Shown: positions 25,681 to 33,803 of the stretch, one piece after another | How positions within the stretch are numbered: position 1 is the first letter of the stretch | Layout of the letters: every line of letters begins with the position of its first letter | Notes under the pieces: generated by a model | The model's input: only the letters and a program-made list of their open reading frames with translations | What the model was told of the DNA's origin: nothing | Databases searched by the model: none | NCBI RefSeq assembly: GCF_000585395.1 | Contig: NZ_KK073875.1 | Location: 3,323,307 to 3,387,306, forward strand | Source of the DNA: Saccharibacillus sacchari DSM 19268 | Lineage (GTDB): Bacteria > Bacillota > Bacilli > Paenibacillales > Paenibacillaceae | Direction: 5' to 3' | Length of the DNA: 64,000 nt | Position numbers and translations under genes: made by a program

Positions 25681-26595
25681 TCCGTCGTACAGAAACAATG
25701 CCTTTTGCAAATGATCGCGCAAAATGAACCGCAGCTCCACCGGCTGCAATACTTCCGCACCCGGGCCGAAGCCGAGCAGGATCGACCAGAGCCAGCGGGC
25801 TTCGAGCGGTTTGTGAATACTCAGACGCATCGTAAGGCTCCCGTCCGAATGAAATTGTTTATCCGCTTGGGGGAATTGATCGAGCGCGCTGGATAGAGCT
25901 TCCGGATACACGCGAAACACCACATCGCGACTATGTTCATCTTCTTCATAGATCGCCGGCGGTCGGTCCAACGAGCTTTCATCGTGCGCGGCAAACGTGT
26001 CTTCCGTCAACTGCACCGCCAACATGCGCGACAACCGAAACTCGCGATAATCACGTCGGGTCCGGCAGAAGCCGTAGACGTACCAATTGCTGTGCTTGTA
26101 ATGCAGGCGCAAAGGTTCTAAAGTTCGACGGGTTCGCTGATTGTCCGCACGGACGTAGTCGAAGCGAACAACCCGATGCTCCGCTACGCCTGTCCGCAGC
26201 TTCGGTAGCGCTTCGGGATCGACGCGTCGCGTTTCCAAATTAACGGCCAGTCCGGCTGCGCTGTCCGAATTCGGCGAGATCGTTTGCAATCGTTCGATCG
26301 TGCCTTGCGCCCGCTCGTCCTCGAAGACGGAGGAGAGGCTGCGCAGCACGGTGAGCAGCGTCTCGACGTCGTAGGAGCCGAGCAGCGCTTTATCCATTTT
26401 ATAACCGTCCATAATACCGTATCCGCCATGCTGCCCCAGAACGGACACGACCGGGAATCCGGCAGCGCACAGCACGTCGATATCCCGGTAAATGGTACGC
26501 TGCGAGACTCCGTATTCATCCGCCAACACCGACGCCGACAGCACTTCATGATTGAGCAGCTTATAGATCATGGCAATCAATCGTTCCAATTTCAT
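25669..26595 (-). CDS. YafY-type regulator with HTH and WYL domains
   Basis: A 308-residue transcription regulator. It has an N-terminal winged helix (MKLERLIAMIYKLLN, then LADEYGVSQRTIYRDIDVL), a middle WYL domain (VRFDYVRADNQRTRRTLEPLRLHYKHSNWYVYGFC) and a C-terminal WYL extension. Members bind nucleotides or other ligands and often repress themselves or a divergent gene. The start at 26595 has GGTGGAG 6 bases upstream; an in-frame codon at 26682 lacks a ribosome site and would extend across the promoter. The palindrome at 26626-26647 overlaps the -10 and suggests autoregulation. The divergent gene is pssA. Confidence 0.9.
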   Translation of the reverse strand: MKLERLIAMIYKLLNHEVLSASVLADEYGVSQRTIYRDIDVLCAAGFPVVSVLGQHGGYGIMDGYKMDKALLGSYDVETLLTVLRSLSSVFEDERAQGTIERLQTISPNSDSAAGLAVNLETRRVDPEALPKLRTGVAEHRVVRFDYVRADNQRTRRTLEPLRLHYKHSNWYVYGFCRTRRDYREFRLSRMLAVQLTEDTFAAHDESSLDRPPAIYEEDEHSRDVVFRVYPEALSSALDQFPQADKQFHSDGSLTMRLSIHKPLEARWLWSILLGFGPGAEVLQPVELRFILRDHLQKALFLYDGEKD

Positions 26596-26625
26596 GGGTT
26601 TCTCCACCTGTTTTCCGAGTAATGT

Positions 26626-26647
26626 ATCCGCATTATAGCATGCGGAT
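26626..26647 (-). promoter_or_regulatory. Palindrome overlapping the -10 of the WYL regulator promoter
   Basis: ATCCGCAT (26626-26633) and ATGCGGAT (26640-26647) flank a minus-strand TATAAT (26637-26632), with TTATTG 17 bases upstream as -35. This is a plausible operator for autoregulation. Confidence 0.5.
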
Positions 26648-26748
26648 TCGCACGCAATAACAAAACGTTCTTGTCGCAACACGAAAAAGACATAACTGAT
26701 TGCTACACTGACTCTTGTAATCGTAAAGTGATTAGGAGATGACGATGA

Positions 26749-27279
26749 ATGAAAAAAATGATTCCTTCCGCGTTGACGTTGGCTAATCTGTTGTTGGGAT
26801 TTCTTGCCCTTTTATTTATTTTCAAAGACGAGCTCGTGCCTGCGATTTGCTTGATTTTGCTTGGCTTGTTATGCGATTTCTTCGACGGTTATTTCGCGCG
26901 CAAGCTGGATGCCGCATCGGAACTCGGCAAAGAGTTGGATTCCTTGGCCGATCTCGTCACCTTCGGCGTGGCGCCTGCCGCTCTGGTCTATGCCGCGTCG
27001 CTGCGCGAGATTGCGGTGTTCGGCGCGCTCTGCTGCGTGATTTATCTTTGCTGCTGCGCAGTTCGCCTTGCCCGATTTAACGTAAAGCAGGCTTGCCTGG
27101 CGGGCTTTGTAGGCATGCCGACGCCGCTGGCCGCTATCCTGATTCTGCTGATCTCGGTATTGTCTACGCCCGGCGTAACGGCGATCGGGATGTTGGTGAT
27201 CGGCGCGTTGATGGTCAGTCGGCTTTCTTTTCCCAGTTTAAAAAAGATGAAGAGTGAACCGGCGGAGGAGTATCGATGA
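26749..27279 (+). CDS. pssA: CDP-diacylglycerol-serine O-phosphatidyltransferase
   Basis: A 176-residue membrane enzyme that joins CDP-diacylglycerol and L-serine to make phosphatidylserine. The CDP-alcohol phosphotransferase signature is complete: Asp46-Gly47, Ala50-Arg51, Gly60, Asp64 and Asp68 in CDFFDGYFARKLDAASELGK and the following residues. About six TM helices are predicted. It overlaps the next gene by four bases (ATGA), giving translational coupling. The order pssA-dedA-psd matches the Bacillus subtilis pssA-ybfM-psd operon. The ribosome site is TAGGAG. Confidence 0.95.
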   Translation: MKKMIPSALTLANLLLGFLALLFIFKDELVPAICLILLGLLCDFFDGYFARKLDAASELGKELDSLADLVTFGVAPAALVYAASLREIAVFGALCCVIYLCCCAVRLARFNVKQACLAGFVGMPTPLAAILILLISVLSTPGVTAIGMLVIGALMVSRLSFPSLKKMKSEPAEEYR

Positions 27280-27764
27280 ATAACGCGCTGCAATTTTTGT
27301 CGGATTACGGATATGCGGCCGTCTATGGTCTGCTCACGCTCGGAATTGTCGGACTGCCGATACCGGATGAAATTCTGATGACGGGCGTCGGCTATCTGAC
27401 CTTGATCGGCACCATGAAGCTGCCCTATGCGATTTTTTTCAGCTTCGCGGGGGCGATGAGCGGGATGATGATTAGCTATGCGATCGGTCATAAAGCCGGA
27501 CGGCCGCTGCTGGAGCGGTATGGAAAGTGGGTAGGCATGAAGCCGCAGCGAATCGCCAAAGTAGAGGGATGGATGAATAAATACGGGCCAATCTCGATCG
27601 TCGTCGGTTATTTTATCCCCGGCTTCCGGCATGTGACCTGCTATATGTGCGGAATCAGTCGAATGCCGTTGCGTAAATATGTATTGTTCGCTTCAGTGGG
27701 GGCATTGGTTTGGTGCGTCATTTTTATTATGATGGGAAGGGTATTGGGATATGCGAATCATTGA
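27276..27764 (+). CDS. DedA-family membrane protein
   Basis: A 162-residue DedA (SNARE-associated) membrane protein with four to five hydrophobic segments. The conserved features are GIVGLPIPDEILM, FFSFAGAMSGMMISYAIG, and the motif GYFIPGFRH with the invariant Arg. DedA proteins are implicated in flipping undecaprenyl phosphate or phosphatidylethanolamine across the membrane. Its place between the genes for phosphatidylserine synthesis and decarboxylation fits a lipid-transport role. It overlaps pssA by 4 bases and psd by 14 bases, so the three are tightly coupled. It corresponds by position to B. subtilis ybfM. Confidence 0.92.
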   Translation: MNNALQFLSDYGYAAVYGLLTLGIVGLPIPDEILMTGVGYLTLIGTMKLPYAIFFSFAGAMSGMMISYAIGHKAGRPLLERYGKWVGMKPQRIAKVEGWMNKYGPISIVVGYFIPGFRHVTCYMCGISRMPLRKYVLFASVGALVWCVIFIMMGRVLGYANH

Positions 27765-28608
27765 ACAGGGAAAAGGATTCATATACCGTTTATCGGTGCG
27801 CGTGCTCGGCGGAAGGTTGTGCAGCGGGGCGTTAAAAAGATTCTGCGATTCGCGGTTTAGTCGGCATCTGATTCCGGCTTTTGTCAGCGTCTATAGGATT
27901 TCCGACAAAGAGCTTGAGAAACCGTTGACGGCTTTTCGTTCGCTCAGCGACTTTTTTATACGTGAAATTCATCCGAGTCGGCGCCCGATTGACGGAGATT
28001 GCTCCGCAATCGTAAGTCCGGTGGACGGTTATGTGCAGTCTTTCGGCGACATTACGGAGGATCAGCGTTTTGAAGTTAAAGGAAAGAGCTATTCGTTCGA
28101 AGCGTTAACGTCGCTGAATGAGGAAAGTTCCAACTATGGCGGAGGCAAATTCATTATTTTATATTTGAGCCCGGCTCAATATCATCGCTTTCATAGTCCG
28201 TTGGCTGGAGAAGGGGCGCGAGTGGCGGAGCTGGGTCGGCGTTCGCTGCCGGTTAACCGCAATGGCTGGAAATACGGAGGGCGCTTGCTGTCGTTCAATC
28301 ATCGGGTTGTTTTCCAAATTCGACGTCGTTCGGCCGGCATGATGATGATCGCGGTGGGAGCGTTGAACGTGAACTCGGTGATCCAGAGCAATACGCGTCC
28401 TTTTTGGGGAAAGGGAGAGGAAGTCGGTTATTTCTCGTTCGGTTCGACCGTTGTTTGCTTGTTTGAAAAAGGGACGGCCGAGTGGATCGAAGGCTTGCAG
28501 GAAGAAGGTTATATTCAAGTCGGGGAACGGTTGGCAAATTGGCAATGTCCCGACTCGCCGGAAGGGGGAGATCAAGGTGACGAAGAAAGTGCTGATTGTC
28601 GAAGATGA
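27751..28608 (+). CDS. psd: Phosphatidylserine decarboxylase
   Basis: A 285-residue proenzyme that makes phosphatidylethanolamine from phosphatidylserine. It self-cleaves before Ser232 in FGSTVV (LGST in most homologues), generating the pyruvoyl alpha chain. Other family motifs seen are FFIREIHPSRRPI, VSPVDGYVQSFG and the His segment YHRFHSP. It overlaps dedA at its start, and its last 32 bases overlap the response regulator reading frame. The hydrophilic C-terminal tail after the processing site (QCPDSPEGGDQGDEES...) is longer than needed and appears to result from that overlap. Confidence 0.95.
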   Translation: MRIIEQGKGFIYRLSVRVLGGRLCSGALKRFCDSRFSRHLIPAFVSVYRISDKELEKPLTAFRSLSDFFIREIHPSRRPIDGDCSAIVSPVDGYVQSFGDITEDQRFEVKGKSYSFEALTSLNEESSNYGGGKFIILYLSPAQYHRFHSPLAGEGARVAELGRRSLPVNRNGWKYGGRLLSFNHRVVFQIRRRSAGMMMIAVGALNVNSVIQSNTRPFWGKGEEVGYFSFGSTVVCLFEKGTAEWIEGLQEEGYIQVGERLANWQCPDSPEGGDQGDEESADCRR

Positions 28609-29257
28609 ACGTCGAATCCGGGAGTTGATCTCGGATTATTTTGTTGCGCAACATTGGACGGTCTGCCAAGCGGCGGACGGCAGCGAAGGTTTATATACAT
28701 TCGAGACGGAGATTCCCGATCTGGTCATTTTGGACCTGATGATGCCCGAAATGGACGGTTGGGAACTGTGCCGCCGTATTCGCCGCCGCTCGGGGGTTCC
28801 GATCATTATTCTGACTGCGGTATCGGGCGATGATCGTCAGATCGAAGGGTACGAGTTGGGCGCCGACGATTATGTCACCAAACCGTTCAGTCCCAAAGTG
28901 CTTGTGTCCAAGGCGGAAGTATTGATGCGTCGGGTGGACGGTCATCTGATCTCCGCTGCGGAGACGCCGATCGGCTTCGGCGTTCAGCTCAATACGCGCA
29001 GCCGCAAGCTGGAATACGCGGAAGAGTCTGTCGAATTGACGCCGAAAGAATACGGACTGCTTCAACTGCTGCTGCGCAACCGGGGGATCGTACTGTCGCG
29101 GGATACGATTCTCGGTTATATCTGGGGTTCGGAATACGAAGGGGATGTGCGCGTCGTCGATACCCATATCAAGAAGCTGCGAGGGAAAATGGGACCGGCC
29201 TCGGAATGCGTGCGAACCGTATTCGGCGTCGGGTACGTGTTTGAGGAGAAATTATGA
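28577..29257 (+). CDS. OmpR-family response regulator
   Basis: A 226-residue regulator. The receiver has acidic residues at 10-11 (VEDE), phosphoacceptor Asp53 (ILDLMMPEMDG) and Lys about 103 (VTKPF). The C-terminal winged helix covers about residues 130-226 (LTPKEYGLLQLLLRNRGIVLSR and RVVDTHIKKLRGK). The GTG start at 28577 with GGGGGAG 6 bases upstream gives a normal N-terminus; it lies inside the psd coding region, so translation is coupled to the lipid operon. It overlaps its kinase gene by four bases. Confidence 0.93.
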   Translation: MTKKVLIVEDERRIRELISDYFVAQHWTVCQAADGSEGLYTFETEIPDLVILDLMMPEMDGWELCRRIRRRSGVPIIILTAVSGDDRQIEGYELGADDYVTKPFSPKVLVSKAEVLMRRVDGHLISAAETPIGFGVQLNTRSRKLEYAEESVELTPKEYGLLQLLLRNRGIVLSRDTILGYIWGSEYEGDVRVVDTHIKKLRGKMGPASECVRTVFGVGYVFEEKL

Positions 29258-31029
29258 AAAGAGCCGGAGTGACCGCCAAATTGTTTATCGTCACGGCCGC
29301 GATTTTCATTTTGTTTTATATCGTGGTGCTGCTGGCCCAAGTGCTTGTATTCCCGGAATTTTACGAATACCGGAAGACGGCGAAATTAAAGACGGCAGCA
29401 GAGGAATTGGCCGCGGTTTATGCGCATGATCCCAAGTCGTTCGCGGTATCTGATTCTTTGCTTGCCCAGCGTCTGCGCCGAACAGACATTAACTTTGCTC
29501 TAACCGACTTTGAAGGCAGCTTGACCGCGAACGATCCTTTTCAAATTCGGATTGCCCGCTCGGACGGCAACGAACTTAACGTATCGTTGTTTTATTTGGT
29601 GATCGCTTACCGCAGTGAAGTCGAACAGCTTAAGTTGGCAGCGGGCGAATCGGTGCAGATCTATGGCGAGTTTGGTCAAGGAGAAGATCGCGATACCTTT
29701 TACGCGTTCTATATCGGAGCGGCCGGAGGCGAAGGGACTCGCGGCAAAGAAGCGGGGGAGCGAGGCATTCAGGGCGAAGGAAACGCTATGCGCGGAACGA
29801 TCGTGACGGCCAAGTTGCCGGAGTTGGACAAGCTGGGCAGACGTCTGGGATTGCTGTATTCGGCTTTGGACGAGCTTTTTCCCTTATCGGATGAACAGGT
29901 CGCAAGCCTTCGTCGAAAAGAGCCGGTGGCGTTCACCTGGATCGATTCTTTCGGAGGAAACCGGAGCGGAATCTTGATCCGTCCGGTGGAAGATCCGCAA
30001 GGGAATATCAAACTGCTGTTGTTGGTGACTTCCTTGCAGGAGATCAAAGAAACGAACAGCGCGCTTCGCGTGTTCTTCATTTACTTGGGCGCGGGCGGGC
30101 TGGTGTTGATCCTGCTGTTATCCGTGTGGTATTCGCGGATCGTGACGCGCCCGTTGCTGCTGTTGAACCGAAGAGCGGAACGCATGAAAAGGCTCGATTT
30201 TTCGGGCGGAGAACCGCTCCGGCGGAAAGACGAGTTAGGCAGCTTATCGAACGCTTTGTTCGAACTGTCCGGCAAATTGGGCGTCACGCTGGACGAACTG
30301 AACGCGACCAACGTTCGTTTGCAGCGGGAAATCGAGCAGAACAAAGAACTGGAGCAGCTCCAAAAAGACTTTTTCGCCAATGCTTCCCATGAATTAAAAA
30401 CGCCGCTGAGTATCGTACGAGGCTTTGCGGAAGGGATGCAGGACGGAATCGGAGCCGGCAGGCAGGAGCATTATATCGGCGTAATTCTGGAGGAAAGCGA
30501 GAAGATGGAGAGGCTGGTGCAGGATATGCTGGAGCTGCTGCGCCTTGATTCGCCCGCCGTGAAGTTATACAAGTCGCCTGTACTGTTAAGCGAGTTGACC
30601 GAAGACGTGCTTCAGAAGCTGGTGTATCGAATGCGGGAAAAGGAACTGGCTACACGCATCATCCGCCGCAATGAACAAGCCGTATCCGTAGATGCCGGCA
30701 AGATCGAACAAGTCGTGCTTAATCTGCTGACCAATGCGATCCGGCATGCCAAACCGGGCAGCACCCTCGAGATCGGGGTAATCGGCGAGGCGGACGGCAT
30801 GACTTATCATGTACACAATGAGGGGGAGCCGATCCCTGAGCCTTACCTAACCCGGATCTGGGAACGCTTCTTCCGGGCGGAAGCTGCGCGTGACCGAGCC
30901 AGCGGCGGAACCGGACTGGGACTTGCGATCGTGAAGCGGATTCTGGAGCTGCATGACTGTCGATATCAGGTGGAGAATAAGGATGGAGGCGTGACCTTTA
31001 CAGTACGCTTCCGCAATCGGGAAACGTAA
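29254..31029 (+). CDS. Sensor histidine kinase coupled to the lipid operon
   Basis: A 591-residue membrane kinase. TM1 is at about 8-35, a large extracytoplasmic domain at about 36-270 includes a charged Gly-rich loop, TM2 is at about 272-292 (VFFIYLGAGGLVLILLLS), followed by HAMP, the dimerisation helix with His379 in NASHELKTPLSIV, and an ATPase domain (NLLTNAIRHA, GTGLGLAIV). It transfers phosphate to the regulator encoded just before it. Gene order and overlap imply joint expression with pssA-dedA-psd, so the signal may be membrane state; that is an inference. A terminator follows. Confidence 0.92.
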   Translation: MKRAGVTAKLFIVTAAIFILFYIVVLLAQVLVFPEFYEYRKTAKLKTAAEELAAVYAHDPKSFAVSDSLLAQRLRRTDINFALTDFEGSLTANDPFQIRIARSDGNELNVSLFYLVIAYRSEVEQLKLAAGESVQIYGEFGQGEDRDTFYAFYIGAAGGEGTRGKEAGERGIQGEGNAMRGTIVTAKLPELDKLGRRLGLLYSALDELFPLSDEQVASLRRKEPVAFTWIDSFGGNRSGILIRPVEDPQGNIKLLLLVTSLQEIKETNSALRVFFIYLGAGGLVLILLLSVWYSRIVTRPLLLLNRRAERMKRLDFSGGEPLRRKDELGSLSNALFELSGKLGVTLDELNATNVRLQREIEQNKELEQLQKDFFANASHELKTPLSIVRGFAEGMQDGIGAGRQEHYIGVILEESEKMERLVQDMLELLRLDSPAVKLYKSPVLLSELTEDVLQKLVYRMREKELATRIIRRNEQAVSVDAGKIEQVVLNLLTNAIRHAKPGSTLEIGVIGEADGMTYHVHNEGEPIPEPYLTRIWERFFRAEAARDRASGGTGLGLAIVKRILELHDCRYQVENKDGGVTFTVRFRNRET

Positions 31030-31051
31030 AAGTTTCGCATACGAGTTAACA

Positions 31052-31085
31052 CCCAAGCCGCGAATGTATGGCTTGGGGGCTTTTT
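31052..31085 (+). terminator. Terminator of the pssA-to-kinase operon
   Basis: CCCAAGCC (31052-31059) and GGCTTGGG (31070-31077) form a perfect 8-bp stem, followed by GGCTTTTTA. Confidence 0.85.
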
Positions 31086-31114
31086 ATAGCTTGGGTTCGA
31101 AATGTGTTCAACTG

Positions 31115-31306
31115 TTACAATCGTTTCTTTTGATGCCCTCTATACTTTTTCTTCGCCGAATTGTTCAGCGTCAGACCAAATCCGATGCCTAAAACACCGC
31201 CAATGATAAATCCCATCGGAAAGTTTTCAAAAGCGACGCCAAGCATGGTCCCGAACGTAATGCCGAGCAAAACGCCGAAACCTGCTGCTTTTCCTCTGTT
31301 TTCCAT
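31115..31306 (-). CDS. Small glycine-rich membrane protein
   Basis: A 63-residue protein with two hydrophobic, glycine-spaced helices (residues about 6-25 and 30-48: GFGVLLGITFGTMLGVAF and GFIIGGVLGIGFGLTL) and a basic tail. It resembles a glycine-zipper type membrane peptide; no function is known. The ATG at 31306 has GAGGAG 10 bases upstream. It starts 15 bases after the end of the MFS transporter gene and is likely the last gene of that unit. Confidence 0.65.
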   Translation of the reverse strand: MENRGKAAGFGVLLGITFGTMLGVAFENFPMGFIIGGVLGIGFGLTLNNSAKKKYRGHQKKRL

Positions 31307-31320
31307 ATGTGATCGACTCC

Positions 31321-32562
31321 TCACTTTGTATAGGATACGTTCTTCGGTGTACGGGCTTGGATCGCGTTAAGAGGTTGATCCAACTTTAGCCGAAGCGTCA
31401 GTAGACAGCATGACAGCGTGAGCAGCGAAGAGACGCCATACACCACGAACAGCGACGACACGTTCATCAGTATTCCCGACAGGCCGGTACCGAGCAGAAT
31501 GCCCGCCATCATCACCGGAATCATGACGCCGTTGGCCCGTCCGATATACTCCTGTTTGACCTCTTGAATCATGAATGCCGTAAAAATGACTTGGAAAAAG
31601 GCTCCGCATAAACCGGATAACACCCGCGCGCCTGCCGTAAGGGGCGTCCATACGGATAACACTTCAACAAAAGTGAGAACCGACCAGATCAGCATGATTC
31701 CCGTCATGACACCGCGCCGATAACGGCCGACCCAGCCGGCGGCCGCAGCGGCGGCAAGACCGCCGACCAGCATGCCGACGCCTTCCGAAGCGGTCAACCA
31801 CTGCACGCCTTCCTTCGGCAATCCCAAACGTTCAATGACCAAAAATACGTCGAGCGGCTGCGTCAATCCGATCGACAGTCCGCTAATCAGGAATAGAGCG
31901 GCGGTGATTCGAAGATTCGAACGCTCCCATACATAATGAAGCCCGTCTTTCAAATCCGTCCAAGCGGAAGTCGCTTCGGGGCGGGCTTCACGCTTGGCAT
32001 CCGGCAGCAGCAGTTGAATGCCCGCAGCGGTCAGGAAGACGAGGATCAGCGCGATCAACGACGCATTCAGCCCCAGTTGAGTATAAATGAACGTGCCCAG
32101 AATCGGTCCGAGAATCGTAAAGATCGCCATTAAGCTCTGCGTAATGCCGACGGCGCTGCCGACCTGTTCGGCCGGAACGTGCTGGCGGAACAACACGGAG
32201 GAAGACGGCTGCGAAAATTGGCTGACGATCGCGGACACGACCGTCGCCACGAAGACGGCCTGCCACAGTCCGGCGAGTACCAACAGCAGAATCACCAATA
32301 TGGAGACGGCACTCAGCGCATCGCCCGCGATTACCGTCTTTTTCGGATTCCAGCGGTCGGCGAACGTGCCTCCGATTAGCGAGAACAAGAAGATAGGCAG
32401 ATACTCCAGCGCGGTCAGCAGCGAGACTGCGACGGGATTGTTGCCGCTCTGCTCCATGACGTAGAACAGCAGCGCCATATTGCGTATCCAGATGCCGATT
32501 TGCTGAAGCAGATCGGCACCGGCGACGATTAGGAAAACGCGGTTTTTAAATAATGAAGTCAT
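31321..32562 (-). CDS. MFS efflux transporter
   Basis: A 413-residue major facilitator with 12 predicted TM helices. The motif A loop GGTFADRWNPKKTV lies between helices 2 and 3, and the segment GPILGTFIYTQLG in helix 5 suggests an antiporter type. It resembles drug or macrolide efflux pumps of the DHA3 group; the substrate is unknown. The ribosome site TAGGAG precedes the ATG. It is encoded 16 bases after an acetyltransferase gene in the same direction, with a second acetyltransferase and a divergent MerR regulator beyond, a layout that recalls Bacillus bltR-blt-bltD. Confidence 0.9.
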   Translation of the reverse strand: MTSLFKNRVFLIVAGADLLQQIGIWIRNMALLFYVMEQSGNNPVAVSLLTALEYLPIFLFSLIGGTFADRWNPKKTVIAGDALSAVSILVILLLVLAGLWQAVFVATVVSAIVSQFSQPSSSVLFRQHVPAEQVGSAVGITQSLMAIFTILGPILGTFIYTQLGLNASLIALILVFLTAAGIQLLLPDAKREARPEATSAWTDLKDGLHYVWERSNLRITAALFLISGLSIGLTQPLDVFLVIERLGLPKEGVQWLTASEGVGMLVGGLAAAAAAGWVGRYRRGVMTGIMLIWSVLTFVEVLSVWTPLTAGARVLSGLCGAFFQVIFTAFMIQEVKQEYIGRANGVMIPVMMAGILLGTGLSGILMNVSSLFVVYGVSSLLTLSCCLLTLRLKLDQPLNAIQARTPKNVSYTK

Positions 32563-32578
32563 TGTGGGGTTCTCCTAA

Positions 32579-33166
32579 TCATGATGTCGTGCGGGTCTGG
32601 GACGTAGGGGAAACGGAGCCGACCGGAATCAGTTTGGGCTTGAAGAACAGATACATCAGGCGGCCCATATAGATTTTGAACAAGCGCAGAAACTCGTACG
32701 GGATCGGTTCGCCTCCTTTAACCAATACCTCATAACCTTCCGATCCGTGTACCATACGGTATTGGGCATTCCGGTAGCCGTGGTTGAGATAGAAGCGTTT
32801 GCGTTTCGCCCGTTGCTCCGCGTTTTCGGCAGCGACTCCGGTTTCTTCGATATTCAATACCAGACGGTTGCCGCGATACTTTTCCGAAATAAGACTGAGC
32901 ACGGCGCCGCCGTAGCCTTTGGAACGATGGGAAGAGTCGATCGCCAGATATTGGACGAAGGTAATGTCATTGTGCGAGATCAGATAAGCGAAGCCGATAA
33001 ATTCGTCTGCGTCGTAAAAGGCAAGGAAGTCGACAAAGTCCTTTTTCGCTTTGCGGAGCAGGAAGCTCATCGGGATGCGTTCGCTTTCCGGGAAAGCCTG
33101 TTGATAGAGACGATCGGCAAGCTCTGCTTTGCGGGAATTTTTACGGATGGTTCTGATATGCAGCAT
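32579..33166 (-). CDS. GNAT-family N-acetyltransferase
   Basis: A 195-residue acetyl-CoA-dependent transferase. The core motif for CoA binding is seen as LAIDSSHRSKGYGGAVLSLI, with KRKRFYLNHGYRNA as the later alpha/beta segment. The C-terminal 40 residues form an amphipathic extension (FLRLFKIYMGRLMYLFFKPK). The substrate is unknown. The ATG at 33166 is chosen, with AAGGAG 10 bases upstream; an in-frame TTG nine bases earlier touches that site. It lies between a second GNAT gene and the MFS gene, probably co-transcribed. Confidence 0.9.
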   Translation of the reverse strand: MLHIRTIRKNSRKAELADRLYQQAFPESERIPMSFLLRKAKKDFVDFLAFYDADEFIGFAYLISHNDITFVQYLAIDSSHRSKGYGGAVLSLISEKYRGNRLVLNIEETGVAAENAEQRAKRKRFYLNHGYRNAQYRMVHGSEGYEVLVKGGEPIPYEFLRLFKIYMGRLMYLFFKPKLIPVGSVSPTSQTRTTS

Positions 33167-33207
33167 GGTGGTCAATCTCCTTTTGTACGTATGCGGTTCA
33201 TCTTTTT

Positions 33208-33699
33208 TTATTTTAGGGAAGGCTTGTGTTTTTCTTGTGTCGTTTGCGGACGGACCATCACTTTCTCGCCGTTCAGGTCCAGTTCGCCGTTGAAGCGGAA
33301 GCCGAATTTTTCGTATAAGCGCAGCGCGCCTTGATTGTCCTCGTACAGGCTTAGATAAATCTCGCTCGGTCCGAATTGTTCGGTTAACAGATCGAGCAGT
33401 GCGCTAAGCATGATTCTGCCGAATCCGCGTCCTTGATGCTGCGCGTCGATCAGGAACCGGTCCAGCCAGACGCGTCCCGCTTGACCTGATGATTCTTCGT
33501 CCGGGAAAAATCCGTACATCGCGAAGCCGACCAGTTCGTCGTCCGCATACAGCGCGACCGGGACGTAACATGAACACTCTTCGGCTTCTTGCAGGCATTG
33601 CGCCGTGCTTTCGATATAAGAGATTTGATCCGGCGCTACCCGAAGATCAAGTACGGATTGAACATTTTCTACTGAGACGACATGGATTGAAGTTTGCAT
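33208..33699 (-). CDS. GNAT acetyltransferase, possibly polyamine-type (BltD-like)
   Basis: A 163-residue GNAT enzyme. The CoA motif is seen as FLIDAQHQGRGFGRIML, with LYEDNQGALRLYEKFGF downstream. The overall pattern (VYxxPDExxxxGxVWLDRFLI-like segment) resembles spermine/spermidine acetyltransferases such as BltD and PaiA, which fits its position divergent from a MerR-type regulator of the BltR kind. The ATG at 33699 has AAGGTG 6 bases upstream. The substrate assignment is an inference from context. Confidence 0.85.
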   Translation of the reverse strand: MQTSIHVVSVENVQSVLDLRVAPDQISYIESTAQCLQEAEECSCYVPVALYADDELVGFAMYGFFPDEESSGQAGRVWLDRFLIDAQHQGRGFGRIMLSALLDLLTEQFGPSEIYLSLYEDNQGALRLYEKFGFRFNGELDLNGEKVMVRPQTTQEKHKPSLK

Positions 33700-33803
33700 A
33701 AGATTCACCTTGAATTTCCGGAGTTCCGCAACTGCGGCTCCACGTTTGATCGAGATATCGTTTAGAATAAGGTATACCGTAACCGGATAGTCAAGGAGGA
33801 CTT

